64,000 bases of DNA from an uncultured Candidatus Saccharibacteria bacterium (GTDB lineage: Bacteria > Patescibacteriota > Saccharimonadia > Saccharimonadales > Saccharimonadaceae): contig CAMVNH010000003.1 in the NCBI GenBank assembly GCA_947168825.1, positions 37,180-101,179 of the forward strand. Direction: 5' to 3'. Below the pieces are notes generated by a model. That model had not been told where the DNA came from and made no database searches. It saw nothing but the letters and a program-made list of their open reading frames with translations. Positions 30,667 through 39,941 of this stretch are shown piece after piece (the stretch's first letter is position 1; the number at the start of each line of letters is the position of its first letter). The translations under genes and the position numbers were made by a program.

Positions 30667-32553
30667 ATGAATGCAAACGAAATCCGTCAAAAATACTTAA
30701 ATTTTCAGAAATCAAAAGGGCATATCGAAATTCCTCCTGCACCTCTCGTACTCGAAAATGACCCCACTACCCTTTTCACCGGTGCCGGTATGCAGCCACT
30801 TCTCCCTTATCTCCTCGGTAAAAAACACGAAAAAGGCACTCGACTCACTGATTCCCAGCCATGCTTGAGATTACAGGATATCGAAGACGTCGGTGATCCT
30901 CGTCATACCACGGTTTTCGAAATGCTTGGCAACTGGTCCCTTGGCGATTACTTCAAAAAGGAACAGATTGAAAACTATTTCGAATTTCTGACCCAGGTTA
31001 TCGGTCTTGACCCTGAGAAAATCTTCGTCACCTGCTTTATTGGTAATGAAAAATACGGTATCCCGAAGGACGACGAAGCTGCTAATATCTGGCAAAAAGT
31101 CTTTGAAAATGCTGGCGTCGAGGCTAAGATTGTCGAAATCGACACTGCCGAAAACGGCGACAAGCGAGGAATTAAGCCCGGCGAGCGCATTTTCTTCTAC
31201 AACGACAAGGAAAACTGGTGGTCCAGAGGTGGCGGTATCGAAGATACGCCAATCGGCGATCCTTGCGGTCCAGATTCGGAGGTCTTCTATGATTTCGGCG
31301 AAGACAAGCAAGATGTTGAAAAATACGGAAAGTCCCACCCCGCCTCTGACGGCGCACGCTTTATGGAAATCGGTAATCAAGTTTTCATGCAATATCGTCG
31401 CAACGAAGACGGCACTTTCTCAGAATTAGAGCACAAGAACGTTGACTTCGGCGGCGGTTTGGAGCGCCTTGCGGCTGCTTCTATCGGTAGTTTTGATGTC
31501 TTCAAAATCTCCCTTATGCGCCCAATTATCGAAAAACTAGAATCGCTCTCGAATAAATCCTACGAAAACAACACTGACGAGATGCGTATTATTGCAGATC
31601 ATCTAAGAGGCGCCTACCTCTTAGCCGCTCAGGGGCTTACCCCTTCGAACAAAGCTCAGGGTTATGCCATGCGCCGCTTGATTCGTCGTGCAATTTTAAA
31701 AGCTTTGGATCTCGGCATTGCTCAGGACTTCTTAAAAGAGACAATCAAGCCCATCGCTACCGAATACGAATCTCTCCCTAATTACATTTTGACTAATCGT
31801 GACGGCGCTCTTGATGTTCTTGAAAAAGAGGAACGCACCTTCCGCCAAACTCTAAGCAAAGGCCTAAAAGAGATGCATAAGATGGTTGGCCGTGATGCCG
31901 ACGGTGTTTTGAGTGGCGAAGATCTTTTCAAACTTCAGGACACCTACGGCTTCCCATTAGAGCTCTCTGTCGAGGAGGCCTTCCACCAGAATATTCCACT
32001 TTCAAAAGATTACCAGCAAGAATTTAGCGCCGCCCTCGAAGAACAGCGTAACCGTAGCAAAACTGCAAGCAAAGGCATGTTTAAGGGTGGTCTCGAGGAC
32101 CACAGTGAAATGAGCACAAAATATCATACCGCGACCCATCTTCTTCTTGCCGCTCTCCAGAAGCATATTGATAAAAATATTTCGCAGAAGGGTAGCAACA
32201 TCACCCCTGAACGCATGCGTCTCGACTTTAATATCGACCATAAGCTCACGTCTGAAGAACTAAAAGTCGTCGAGGACCAGGTAAACGATTGGATTAAAGA
32301 GGATCTAAAAGTGGAATTCGCCGAATACGACAAAGATTTCGCAAAAAATGAGCTGAAGGCACACGGTTCATTCTGGGATCGTTATCCTGAAAAAGTTACC
32401 GTCTACACTATCGGCGACTCTAAAAACCCGGCTTCGCGCGAAGTCTGTGGTGGTCCTCACGTCGAAAACACTGGTATTCTTGGCAAATTCCACATTAAAA
32501 AAGAAGAATCTAGCTCCGCCGGTGTTCGTCGCATAAAAGCCGTGCTTGAATAA
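30667..32553 (+). CDS. alaS: Alanyl-tRNA synthetase, short form
   Basis: FTGAGMQPLLPYLLG, CLRLQDIEDVGDPRHTTVFEMLGNWSLGDYFK, CGGPHVENTG; 628 aa, ends after the SAD domain. Confidence 0.95.
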   Translation: MNANEIRQKYLNFQKSKGHIEIPPAPLVLENDPTTLFTGAGMQPLLPYLLGKKHEKGTRLTDSQPCLRLQDIEDVGDPRHTTVFEMLGNWSLGDYFKKEQIENYFEFLTQVIGLDPEKIFVTCFIGNEKYGIPKDDEAANIWQKVFENAGVEAKIVEIDTAENGDKRGIKPGERIFFYNDKENWWSRGGGIEDTPIGDPCGPDSEVFYDFGEDKQDVEKYGKSHPASDGARFMEIGNQVFMQYRRNEDGTFSELEHKNVDFGGGLERLAAASIGSFDVFKISLMRPIIEKLESLSNKSYENNTDEMRIIADHLRGAYLLAAQGLTPSNKAQGYAMRRLIRRAILKALDLGIAQDFLKETIKPIATEYESLPNYILTNRDGALDVLEKEERTFRQTLSKGLKEMHKMVGRDADGVLSGEDLFKLQDTYGFPLELSVEEAFHQNIPLSKDYQQEFSAALEEQRNRSKTASKGMFKGGLEDHSEMSTKYHTATHLLLAALQKHIDKNISQKGSNITPERMRLDFNIDHKLTSEELKVVEDQVNDWIKEDLKVEFAEYDKDFAKNELKAHGSFWDRYPEKVTVYTIGDSKNPASREVCGGPHVENTGILGKFHIKKEESSSAGVRRIKAVLE

Positions 32554-32581
32554 AAAAACACAAGCATGTTATAATGGAAAT

Positions 32582-33016
32582 ATGAAACATCGCAAATTCT
32601 TTCAATTTTCACCAATCGCTCGTAAAATCGCTATTGGTGTAGTTATTATCTCTATTCTCGCCGTTGCCGGCTACCTTTTCGCCGCCAACTATTTCGCCCC
32701 AGAAAAAATGGCACATCGTGAATTAGAGAAAATCTCCAGAGACTACTACGAGAACTTCTTTTATGACAATTTTGTAGCTCGGCTTACCGGAGACCAAAAG
32801 CAGGCCGAATTCGAAAAATACACCGAAAATGGCTTCCCGCGCGTCTATCTACGCGAGCTCTTCCTCTACGACAATGAAAAACATGCCGATTCTAAACAGT
32901 ATTTCAAATATCAAGACTACACCTGCAACACTGATCAAACTTATGTCACCTTCTACCCGACCGCTCCGTTCGGTGACAGAGACTATCGTATCGAATACAA
33001 CTACAGCTGCGAATAA
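32582..33016 (+). CDS. Membrane-anchored hypothetical protein
   Basis: N-terminal TM; TATAAT 6 nt before ATG. Confidence 0.6.
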   Translation: MKHRKFFQFSPIARKIAIGVVIISILAVAGYLFAANYFAPEKMAHRELEKISRDYYENFFYDNFVARLTGDQKQAEFEKYTENGFPRVYLRELFLYDNEKHADSKQYFKYQDYTCNTDQTYVTFYPTAPFGDRDYRIEYNYSCE

Positions 33017-33057
33017 AGACCACAAAAAAGAGCCAAATGGCTCAAATTCTGATTCAA

Positions 33058-33132
33058 TGGTGATCTCGGCGGGAGTCGAACCCGCGTTGACGGGATGAAA
33101 ACCCGTTGTACTAACCGTTATACTACGAGACC
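33058..33132 (-). tRNA. tRNA-Glu(TTC)
   Basis: GGTCTCG TA GTATAACGGTTAGTAC ... TTTCATC loop ... CGAGATC A CCA. Confidence 0.9.
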
Positions 33133-33298
33133 GAGTGAGGAAAAACAAGCGAAAGCTTGCTTTTACCTTGTTTTAACGAACGAGGTTTCGAAGCCGAAGG
33201 CTACGAGATCGAGCTGTATACTACCCCATTATATCAGAAAGCCTCGCACAAATCAACCCTATAAACCCTGAAAAGTTTATGTTATAATGAAAAACAAT

Positions 33299-34732
33299 AT
33301 GAGTAAACAACTTTTTAAACGTACCAAGATTTTGGCCACGATTGGCCCATCCGTATTTACGGAGGAGAAGATTAATGAATTGATTATAGCTGGCGTGAAC
33401 GGTTGTCGTTTAAATTTTTCGCATGGCGATTATACTGAACGCGACCAGCAGATTGCCTGGATTAGACAAGCTGCCGAGAAGAAAGGCCGCTCGGTTGCGA
33501 TTTTACAAGATTTACAGGGTCCAAAAATCCGTCTCGGCAAACTCAAAGATGACAAGATGGATGTTAAAGCTGGCGACGAGCTAATTTTAGACCATGCAGT
33601 AACAGAGCACGATGGCAGTAACCGTCTTCCGGTCCAGTACAACCTCGCCGAAAAAGCCAAGGTTGGCGAGCCTATCTTTATCTTTGATGGCAAAATCAAA
33701 ACTCATGTCACCGCTATCGAGAGCTCGACCGCGATCAAAGTTAAAGTTGAGAATGACGGTTTCATCATGAGCCGCAAAGGCTTAAATCTTCCTGACACCG
33801 ATTTTGCCGGTGATATCATCACGGAAAAAGATATGGCCGACATCGAGTTTGGTGCAAGTCGCGATTTTGACTATGTCGCGCTTAGCTTTGTTCAGTCCGC
33901 TCAGGACATTGAAAAATTACGCCAAATTTTGCTTTCTCACGGATCTACTGCTCAGATTATCGCAAAAATTGAGACTAAAAAAGCTATTGAGAGTGACGAG
34001 GCTATGGAGGCTATCGTCGAAGCTACCGATGGCATCATGGTTGCACGCGGCGATATGGCAGTCGAAGCTGGCGCCGAAGTTGTACCTATTGTTCAGAGAA
34101 AATTGATTTCTCTTTGTCGTAAACACTCCAAGCTCTGTATTGTCGCCACTCAGATGATGGGTTCTATGGTTGATAATCCCGAGCCTTCTCGTGCCGAAGT
34201 TTCCGACGTGGCGAATGCCGTGATTCAGGGCGCCGACGCAGTCATGCTCTCGGACGAGACTGCAAATGGTCAGTATCCGATTGAGGCAGTTCAAGCTATG
34301 AAAAAAGTTATTCTCTATACCCAGAACAATTCTCACGTCCGCCAAGTCGATGAGGTCTCTGGCGACTTTAAGAGCTATGATGCTATTTCTGACGCCGTTG
34401 CTCGTTTAGCTGAAAAAATCGAGGCTGACGTCATCGTTTGTCAGACTGCTACCGGTTCTACCGCTTCGGCTATTGCTGCGCAACGTCCAAACGTACCGAT
34501 TATCACAGTAACTAGCAACCAACGTGTTGCCGGCCAGCTAGCCTTAACCTATGCCAACTCTGCCTTTGTCCGCCCTTACACCCCTACTTACGGCCTTGAT
34601 TTGGCTCAAGACCTGAAATCTGCTGGCTACCTGCAGCTTAGCGACGGCCAGGATCAGCTCACGGCCGTGATTGTTTCCGGACATAAAAACCGCATTGGCG
34701 GTACCGATACTATCCAAATCGTTAAAATCTAG
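33299..34732 (+). CDS. pyk: Pyruvate kinase
   Basis: KILATIGPSVFTEEKI, GCRLNFSHGD, ILQDLQGPKIRLG, MVARGDMAVE; first ORF-track ATG overlaps the -10 so start set at 33299. Confidence 0.95.
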   Translation: MSKQLFKRTKILATIGPSVFTEEKINELIIAGVNGCRLNFSHGDYTERDQQIAWIRQAAEKKGRSVAILQDLQGPKIRLGKLKDDKMDVKAGDELILDHAVTEHDGSNRLPVQYNLAEKAKVGEPIFIFDGKIKTHVTAIESSTAIKVKVENDGFIMSRKGLNLPDTDFAGDIITEKDMADIEFGASRDFDYVALSFVQSAQDIEKLRQILLSHGSTAQIIAKIETKKAIESDEAMEAIVEATDGIMVARGDMAVEAGAEVVPIVQRKLISLCRKHSKLCIVATQMMGSMVDNPEPSRAEVSDVANAVIQGADAVMLSDETANGQYPIEAVQAMKKVILYTQNNSHVRQVDEVSGDFKSYDAISDAVARLAEKIEADVIVCQTATGSTASAIAAQRPNVPIITVTSNQRVAGQLALTYANSAFVRPYTPTYGLDLAQDLKSAGYLQLSDGQDQLTAVIVSGHKNRIGGTDTIQIVKI

Positions 34733-34750
34733 TCTATTCTAAGGAGGTAA

Positions 34751-35815
34751 ATGAACGACAAACTGACTATTAAAGATGTAAAAATTCGTGGACAAAATGT
34801 ATTAGTGCGCACTGATTACAATGTGCCGATGAAAGACGGCCAAATTACTGATGACCTACGAATTCGGGCCAGTTTGCCGACTCTAGAATTCCTTCGTAAA
34901 AAAGGCGCTCGCCGCATTATCATCATATCTCATCTTGGTCGTCCAGAAGGGAAAAAAGTTCCAGAACTTTCGCTTCGCCCAGTAGCCGCTCGTCTTGCAG
35001 AGCTACTTCCAGACGCCAAAGTTAATTTTATCGATGATGTTGCCGGTCCGGACGTCGAAGAGGCTGTTGAAAAAACTTCTGTCGGCGGGATCCTCGTCCT
35101 TGAGAATCTGCGTTTCTTCCCAGGTGAAGAGGCCGACTCCTCTGATTTTGCCCGTGAAATTGCCGAATGTACCCATACTGACCTCTTCGTTCAGGATGGT
35201 TTTGCTGTCGTCCACCGCGCCCATGCCTCCACTGATGCTATCACTAGGGAAATGACCTCTGTTGCTGGTTTATTGCTTGAGAAAGAGCTTACTAACCTCT
35301 CTAAGCTAACCACCGCCCCTGTACACCCATTCCTAATCATTATTGGCGGTGCTAAAGTTGACGATAAACAACCCCTGATTGATAAATTTGGTAAAATTGC
35401 CGACAAAATCGCCGTAGGAGGCAAGATAGCCGCAGATGGCTATACCACCCCACTTTCGACTGTTTACGTCGCAGAGGACTTTGTAGACGCCTCTAAGCGC
35501 GATATTGGCGAAAAATCGACCGCAAAAATCGTCGAAATGGTCAAAAATGCCAAGACTGTTCTCTGGAACGGTACGCTCGGCCTCGTTGAAGAACCGGAAT
35601 ATGCTAAAAGTTCGACTATTGTCGCTGAGACTATCGGCCGCACCGAAGGTATCACCTCTGTAATATGCGGTGGCGACACGACTGGTTTTGTGGAAAATCT
35701 TGAAAAAACCGAGCCAGATTTGAAATTTTCACTTATTTCTACTGGTGGCGGAGCTGCTCTAGAATTCCTCTCTGGCGATCCTCTCCCTGGTGTTGAGGCC
35801 CTAGACGATAAATAG
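34751..35815 (+). CDS. pgk: Phosphoglycerate kinase
   Basis: VLVRTDYNVPMKDG, IIISHLGRPEGK, LENLRFFPGEE, GGDTTGFVE. Confidence 0.95.
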   Translation: MNDKLTIKDVKIRGQNVLVRTDYNVPMKDGQITDDLRIRASLPTLEFLRKKGARRIIIISHLGRPEGKKVPELSLRPVAARLAELLPDAKVNFIDDVAGPDVEEAVEKTSVGGILVLENLRFFPGEEADSSDFAREIAECTHTDLFVQDGFAVVHRAHASTDAITREMTSVAGLLLEKELTNLSKLTTAPVHPFLIIIGGAKVDDKQPLIDKFGKIADKIAVGGKIAADGYTTPLSTVYVAEDFVDASKRDIGEKSTAKIVEMVKNAKTVLWNGTLGLVEEPEYAKSSTIVAETIGRTEGITSVICGGDTTGFVENLEKTEPDLKFSLISTGGGAALEFLSGDPLPGVEALDDK

Positions 35816-35856
35816 AATCTAGTATTTACTCTAAGAATCGTGCTATAATAAAAGAG

Positions 35857-36144
35857 ATGAAAATTACACGCGAGGAAATTGATCATCTGGCGATGCTTTC
35901 TAATTTTTCTCTTACAAACGAGGAAAGCGAGAGCTTGGGCCAGGATCTAGAAAATATTATTGGCTATATTTCTCAGCTTGATGAGCTTGATACTGAGGGG
36001 GTGGAGCCCACCTATCAAGTTTTCGAGATGGAGAATATCTGGCGCAGTGACGAAATTATGCCACAAGATGCGGACAGGGAAGAATTGCTAGCCCTAGCCC
36101 CAGAGTCACAGGATAATCAAATTAAAGTTCCAAAGGTTTTATAA
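35857..36144 (+). CDS. gatC: Asp-tRNA(Asn)/Glu-tRNA(Gln) amidotransferase subunit C
   Basis: ITREEIDHLAMLSNFSLTNEE..., gene order gatC-gatA-x-gatB. Confidence 0.9.
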   Translation: MKITREEIDHLAMLSNFSLTNEESESLGQDLENIIGYISQLDELDTEGVEPTYQVFEMENIWRSDEIMPQDADREELLALAPESQDNQIKVPKVL

Positions 36145-36227
36145 TGGACGAGGACTTAGAAAAATTACTCGAGTCCGAACGAACCGAAAATGAAAAGGAA
36201 GGTGACGAGCATGCAGATTGCTACTAA
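36144..36227 (+). CDS. Possible 27-aa acidic micro-ORF between gatC and gatA
   Basis: MDEDLEKLLESERTENEKEGDEHADCY*, overlapping gatC stop (TAATG) and gatA start. Confidence 0.25.
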   Translation: MDEDLEKLLESERTENEKEGDEHADCY

Positions 36228-37581
36228 AGAAGTTTCGGCGGTTGACATGGTTAAAACCGCTTTAGAAAAAGCTAAACGTTTCGAAAACTACAACATTTTC
36301 ATTAGCTTAAACGAAGAAAATGCTCTTAGGAAGGCTAAAGAAATCGACGAAAAAATCAAAAAAGGCGAAAATCCTGGTAGGCTCGCTGGCGTTCCTTATG
36401 CTTTAAAAGACAACTTTCTCAACCCCGAGGGAAACAGCACTGCCGCTAGTAAAATCCTCGAACCTCTTGGCTCTCCGATTACTGCTACTGCGGTTGAAAA
36501 ACTAGAAAAAGAAGGTGCCATCATGATAGGCCGCGCTAACCTTGATGCTTTTGCCCACGGGTCTTCGACCGAAAACTCATATTTTGGCCCAACCAAAAAC
36601 TCTAAAGATGAGGCTCGCGTTGCTGGTGGCTCATCTGGTGGCTCCGCCGTAGCCGTTGCTCTTGATATTGTTCAGTTTGCTACTGGTACTGATACTGGCG
36701 GATCTATTCGTCAGCCAGCCAGCTTTAACGGCGTCTTTGGTTTTAAGCCAACCTATGGCACAATTTCGCGCTATGGTGTGGTCGCTATGGCTAGCTCTAC
36801 CGATGTAATCGGCTTTTTCACCAAATCTGCCGATGACATGGACCTTCTAATGTCCATTTGTGCCGGTCAAGATCCTAAAGACATGACTACTCTTCCAGAT
36901 TACTACAACCAGACACCAGCTAAAGATGTAAAGAGAATTGGCGTGATTAAAGATTTCGACAACGATAAGGTCGCACCTGAAATTCGCGAAGCCCTTAAGT
37001 CTGAGGTCAAAAAGCTAGAGTCCAAAGGTTGTGAAATAGTCGAGCTCGATATGCCTACCTTAAAATACGCCCTCGCAGTCTATTATATTATTGTCCCTGC
37101 CGAGGTTAGTAGCAATCTTAGCCGCTATGATGGTATACGCTACGCTTATCGTAGTGACGACGCTAAAGACCTCGCAGACGTCTATAGCAAAACTAGAAAC
37201 GACGGCTTCATGCCAGAGAATAAGCGCCGCATCATGATTGGTAACTTTGTTCTTTCTTCTGGTTTCTATGATGCCTATTATCTTAAAGCCCAAAAGGCAC
37301 GCACTAAAATTATTGAAGAATACAGCAAAGCTTTTGAGAAGTGCGACTTCATTCTTACTCCAGTCGCGCCGAACCCAGCCTTTAAACTTGGCGAGAAGGT
37401 TAATGACCCAGTCTCCATGTACCTCGAGGATGTCATGAGCGTGCCGATTAACCTTGCTGGCCTACCGAGCCTATCGCTTCCTGTCGGCGAGACTAAAGAC
37501 GGTCTTTCTCTCGGCTTGCAGCTTATTGGCCCGAGGAGAAGTGATAAGAATATCCTCGCCTTTGCAAAGGAGCTAGCTTAA
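36211..37581 (+). CDS. gatA: Asp-tRNA(Asn)/Glu-tRNA(Gln) amidotransferase subunit A
   Basis: GVPYALKDNFLNPEGNSTAAS, GGSSGGSAVAVA, GTDTGGSIRQPASF amidase signature. Confidence 0.9.
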   Translation: MQIATKEVSAVDMVKTALEKAKRFENYNIFISLNEENALRKAKEIDEKIKKGENPGRLAGVPYALKDNFLNPEGNSTAASKILEPLGSPITATAVEKLEKEGAIMIGRANLDAFAHGSSTENSYFGPTKNSKDEARVAGGSSGGSAVAVALDIVQFATGTDTGGSIRQPASFNGVFGFKPTYGTISRYGVVAMASSTDVIGFFTKSADDMDLLMSICAGQDPKDMTTLPDYYNQTPAKDVKRIGVIKDFDNDKVAPEIREALKSEVKKLESKGCEIVELDMPTLKYALAVYYIIVPAEVSSNLSRYDGIRYAYRSDDAKDLADVYSKTRNDGFMPENKRRIMIGNFVLSSGFYDAYYLKAQKARTKIIEEYSKAFEKCDFILTPVAPNPAFKLGEKVNDPVSMYLEDVMSVPINLAGLPSLSLPVGETKDGLSLGLQLIGPRRSDKNILAFAKELA

Positions 37582-38000
37582 TGGATGCGTCCCTGTTATT
37601 TTTACTCATCGCAATTCTGATTGTCGCGGTCTTCGTCTTCATCGCAGTTAATCTTTCGTCGAAAAAGTCCTATACTTTTGACGTTGAAAAATACCAAGTA
37701 GCTTGGTTAAAAATCGAAAATTCGCTCAGCCGCGACAACAAAGCCTCTTATGCTGCCGCCGTTATCGAGGCCGATAAGTTACTCGATAAGGCTATGAACG
37801 AGATGGGCGTCTTAGGAAAGACTATGGGGGAGCGTCTAAAAAAAGTTGGTAGCCGCTTTTCTGAGCTTAACTCCGTTTGGTATGCGCACAAGCTTCGCAA
37901 TCAGATTGCCCATGAACATGGTTTCGAAATCAGCTATAACCAAGCCGTCCACGCCCTCTCTACCTTTAAAAAAGCCTTAAAAGATTTAGGAGCTATCTAA
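37581..38000 (+). CDS. Membrane-anchored hypothetical protein inside gat operon
   Basis: N-terminal TM then helical domain (SYAAAVIEADKLLDKAMNEMG..LRNQIAHEHGF). Confidence 0.65.
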   Translation: MDASLLFLLIAILIVAVFVFIAVNLSSKKSYTFDVEKYQVAWLKIENSLSRDNKASYAAAVIEADKLLDKAMNEMGVLGKTMGERLKKVGSRFSELNSVWYAHKLRNQIAHEHGFEISYNQAVHALSTFKKALKDLGAI

Positions 38001-38001
38001 T

Positions 38002-39411
38002 ATGAAATATGAAATTACTATCGGTATCGAATGTCACGTCCAGCTCGCTACTAAGACCAAGCTTTTTAGTGAAGTCGACAATGACGCTCGCGGCAAAGAG
38101 CCAAATTCCTGCGTTTCTCCAGTTGACTACGCTCTCCCTGGCATGCTTCCGCGGTTGAACGGCGAAGCGATTAACTTTGCTATTCGTGCTGGTCGCGCTA
38201 TGAATTGCAAGATCAATGGCCAATCTCGCTTTGACCGCAAACACTATTTTTACCCAGATTCACCAAAAGGTTACCAGATTACTCAGTTCTATCATCCAAT
38301 CATTGGTGAAGGCTACGTTGAACTTCCGGATGGCAAAAAAGTCCGTATTGAACACGCTCATCTCGAAGGTGATGCTGGTAAGTTGACCCATTTTGACACC
38401 TATTCGCTAGTAGATTTAAACCGCGTCGATACTCCTCTCTTGGAAATTGTCTCTATGCCAGATATCCATTCTGCTAAAGATGCCCATGATTATTGTAAAG
38501 CTCTCTGGCGTTTGATGTGCTTTGCCGGAGTGACAAATGGTGACCTCTATAATGGCAATATGCGTTTCGACGTCAATACTTCGCTAGCGAAACCTGGCGA
38601 ACCGCTTGGCACTCGTACCGAAGTCAAAAATCTCAATAGTTTCCGCAGCGTTGAGCGTGCTGTCGAATATGAGGTTAAGCGTCAGGCCAAGTTATTAGAC
38701 AAAGGAGAAAAAGTAGTCCAGGAGACTCGTGGTTGGAACGACGCCACAGGCGAAACTACTGGTCAGCGCAGCAAGGAAGAGGCTAAAGATTATCGTTATA
38801 TGCCTGAGCCAGACCTTCCGCCGCTAAATCTCAGCGCCGAATTTATCGCCAAACAACTCGAGAACTTCCCGCTCATGCCATCCGACTACCGCGAGAAATT
38901 TGCCGGTAAAATTGCTGACGATACTTTAGAAATCTTGCTCGATTACCCAGCATTAATGCAAAAACTCGCCGAGGTCAAAGACGCAAAGCGTGTTTCTAAC
39001 TGGTTCGCCAGCGTTCTGCTTGCCGAGGAAAAGTCTGCAGAGTACCTAAATGACCTTCCGACTGCAAAGCAGCTTGATGATCTCGCCGAAATGACCGAAA
39101 AAGCCGAACTCAGCTCCACCGGCGCCAAAGACGTCTTTCTGCATCTTTTTGACCCACAGATGAAAACCAGAGATGCTAGAACCATCGCCAAAGAGTTGAA
39201 CGTCTTGCAGGAAAATGACTCGTCAGCCCTCGAGGCTATCGTTGACCAAGTTTTGCAGGATCCAGCCTGCGCCAAGGCGATTGAAGATTTCAAGAACGGT
39301 CAGGAAAAAGTCCTCGGCTTCCTCGTTGGCCAGGTCATGAAAGCCAGCCAGGGAAAGGCCAACCCTGCCGCCGTCCAGCCAATCTTGCGCCAGAAGATCA
39401 CCGACAGGTAA
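38002..39411 (+). CDS. gatB: Asp-tRNA(Asn)/Glu-tRNA(Gln) amidotransferase subunit B
   Basis: IGIECHVQLATKTKLF, DSPKGYQITQFYHP, EVKNLNSFRSVERA. Confidence 0.95.
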   Translation: MKYEITIGIECHVQLATKTKLFSEVDNDARGKEPNSCVSPVDYALPGMLPRLNGEAINFAIRAGRAMNCKINGQSRFDRKHYFYPDSPKGYQITQFYHPIIGEGYVELPDGKKVRIEHAHLEGDAGKLTHFDTYSLVDLNRVDTPLLEIVSMPDIHSAKDAHDYCKALWRLMCFAGVTNGDLYNGNMRFDVNTSLAKPGEPLGTRTEVKNLNSFRSVERAVEYEVKRQAKLLDKGEKVVQETRGWNDATGETTGQRSKEEAKDYRYMPEPDLPPLNLSAEFIAKQLENFPLMPSDYREKFAGKIADDTLEILLDYPALMQKLAEVKDAKRVSNWFASVLLAEEKSAEYLNDLPTAKQLDDLAEMTEKAELSSTGAKDVFLHLFDPQMKTRDARTIAKELNVLQENDSSALEAIVDQVLQDPACAKAIEDFKNGQEKVLGFLVGQVMKASQGKANPAAVQPILRQKITDR

Positions 39412-39497
39412 CGACCCGGTATTGACTTTTTGTTCCACCTGTGATACAATAAGAAGATATGCTCGTAGACATAGTACATTAAATGGAGGTGGATGAA

Positions 39498-39827
39498 TTG
39501 ATAGCAAAAAATCATTTGTATCATGACTATCAAATCAGAAAGGTCGCTCAACTGTTTAATATGACTAGAGAGGAGTTTAAGGTTTATGACTCCTCTGGTG
39601 ATATTATTACGGTCCCAGTACAGGATCCGGAAGAATTTTTCGAGCAACATTCGGAAAAAATTCCATTCGACGTCCTGTTCGTAGTGGACGGAGAGACTAA
39701 GCAGCAAGTCGAAAAATATTGCGACGAGCGGTTTCTGGGTTACATTTCAGATCGACATACCGGCAGGGGTAAAGCCGAGATTTGCTACATCAGGAGTCTT
39801 GATGACGGCTACGACGTCAGACTATAA
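39498..39827 (+). CDS. Hypothetical small protein (TTG start, GGAGGTGG SD)
   Basis: SD GGAGGTGG 39485-39492, TTG 39498. Confidence 0.5.
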   Translation: MIAKNHLYHDYQIRKVAQLFNMTREEFKVYDSSGDIITVPVQDPEEFFEQHSEKIPFDVLFVVDGETKQQVEKYCDERFLGYISDRHTGRGKAEICYIRSLDDGYDVRL

Positions 39828-39941
39828 TAATTTTCTTTGTAGGGACTCGCTAAAATGCGGGTCCTTTTTCTTGCCAAAAACGGGGAGAGTATGCTACAAT
39901 ATAGAAAAGTACTAAATTTTTATTGCAATAAAAAGGAGCAT

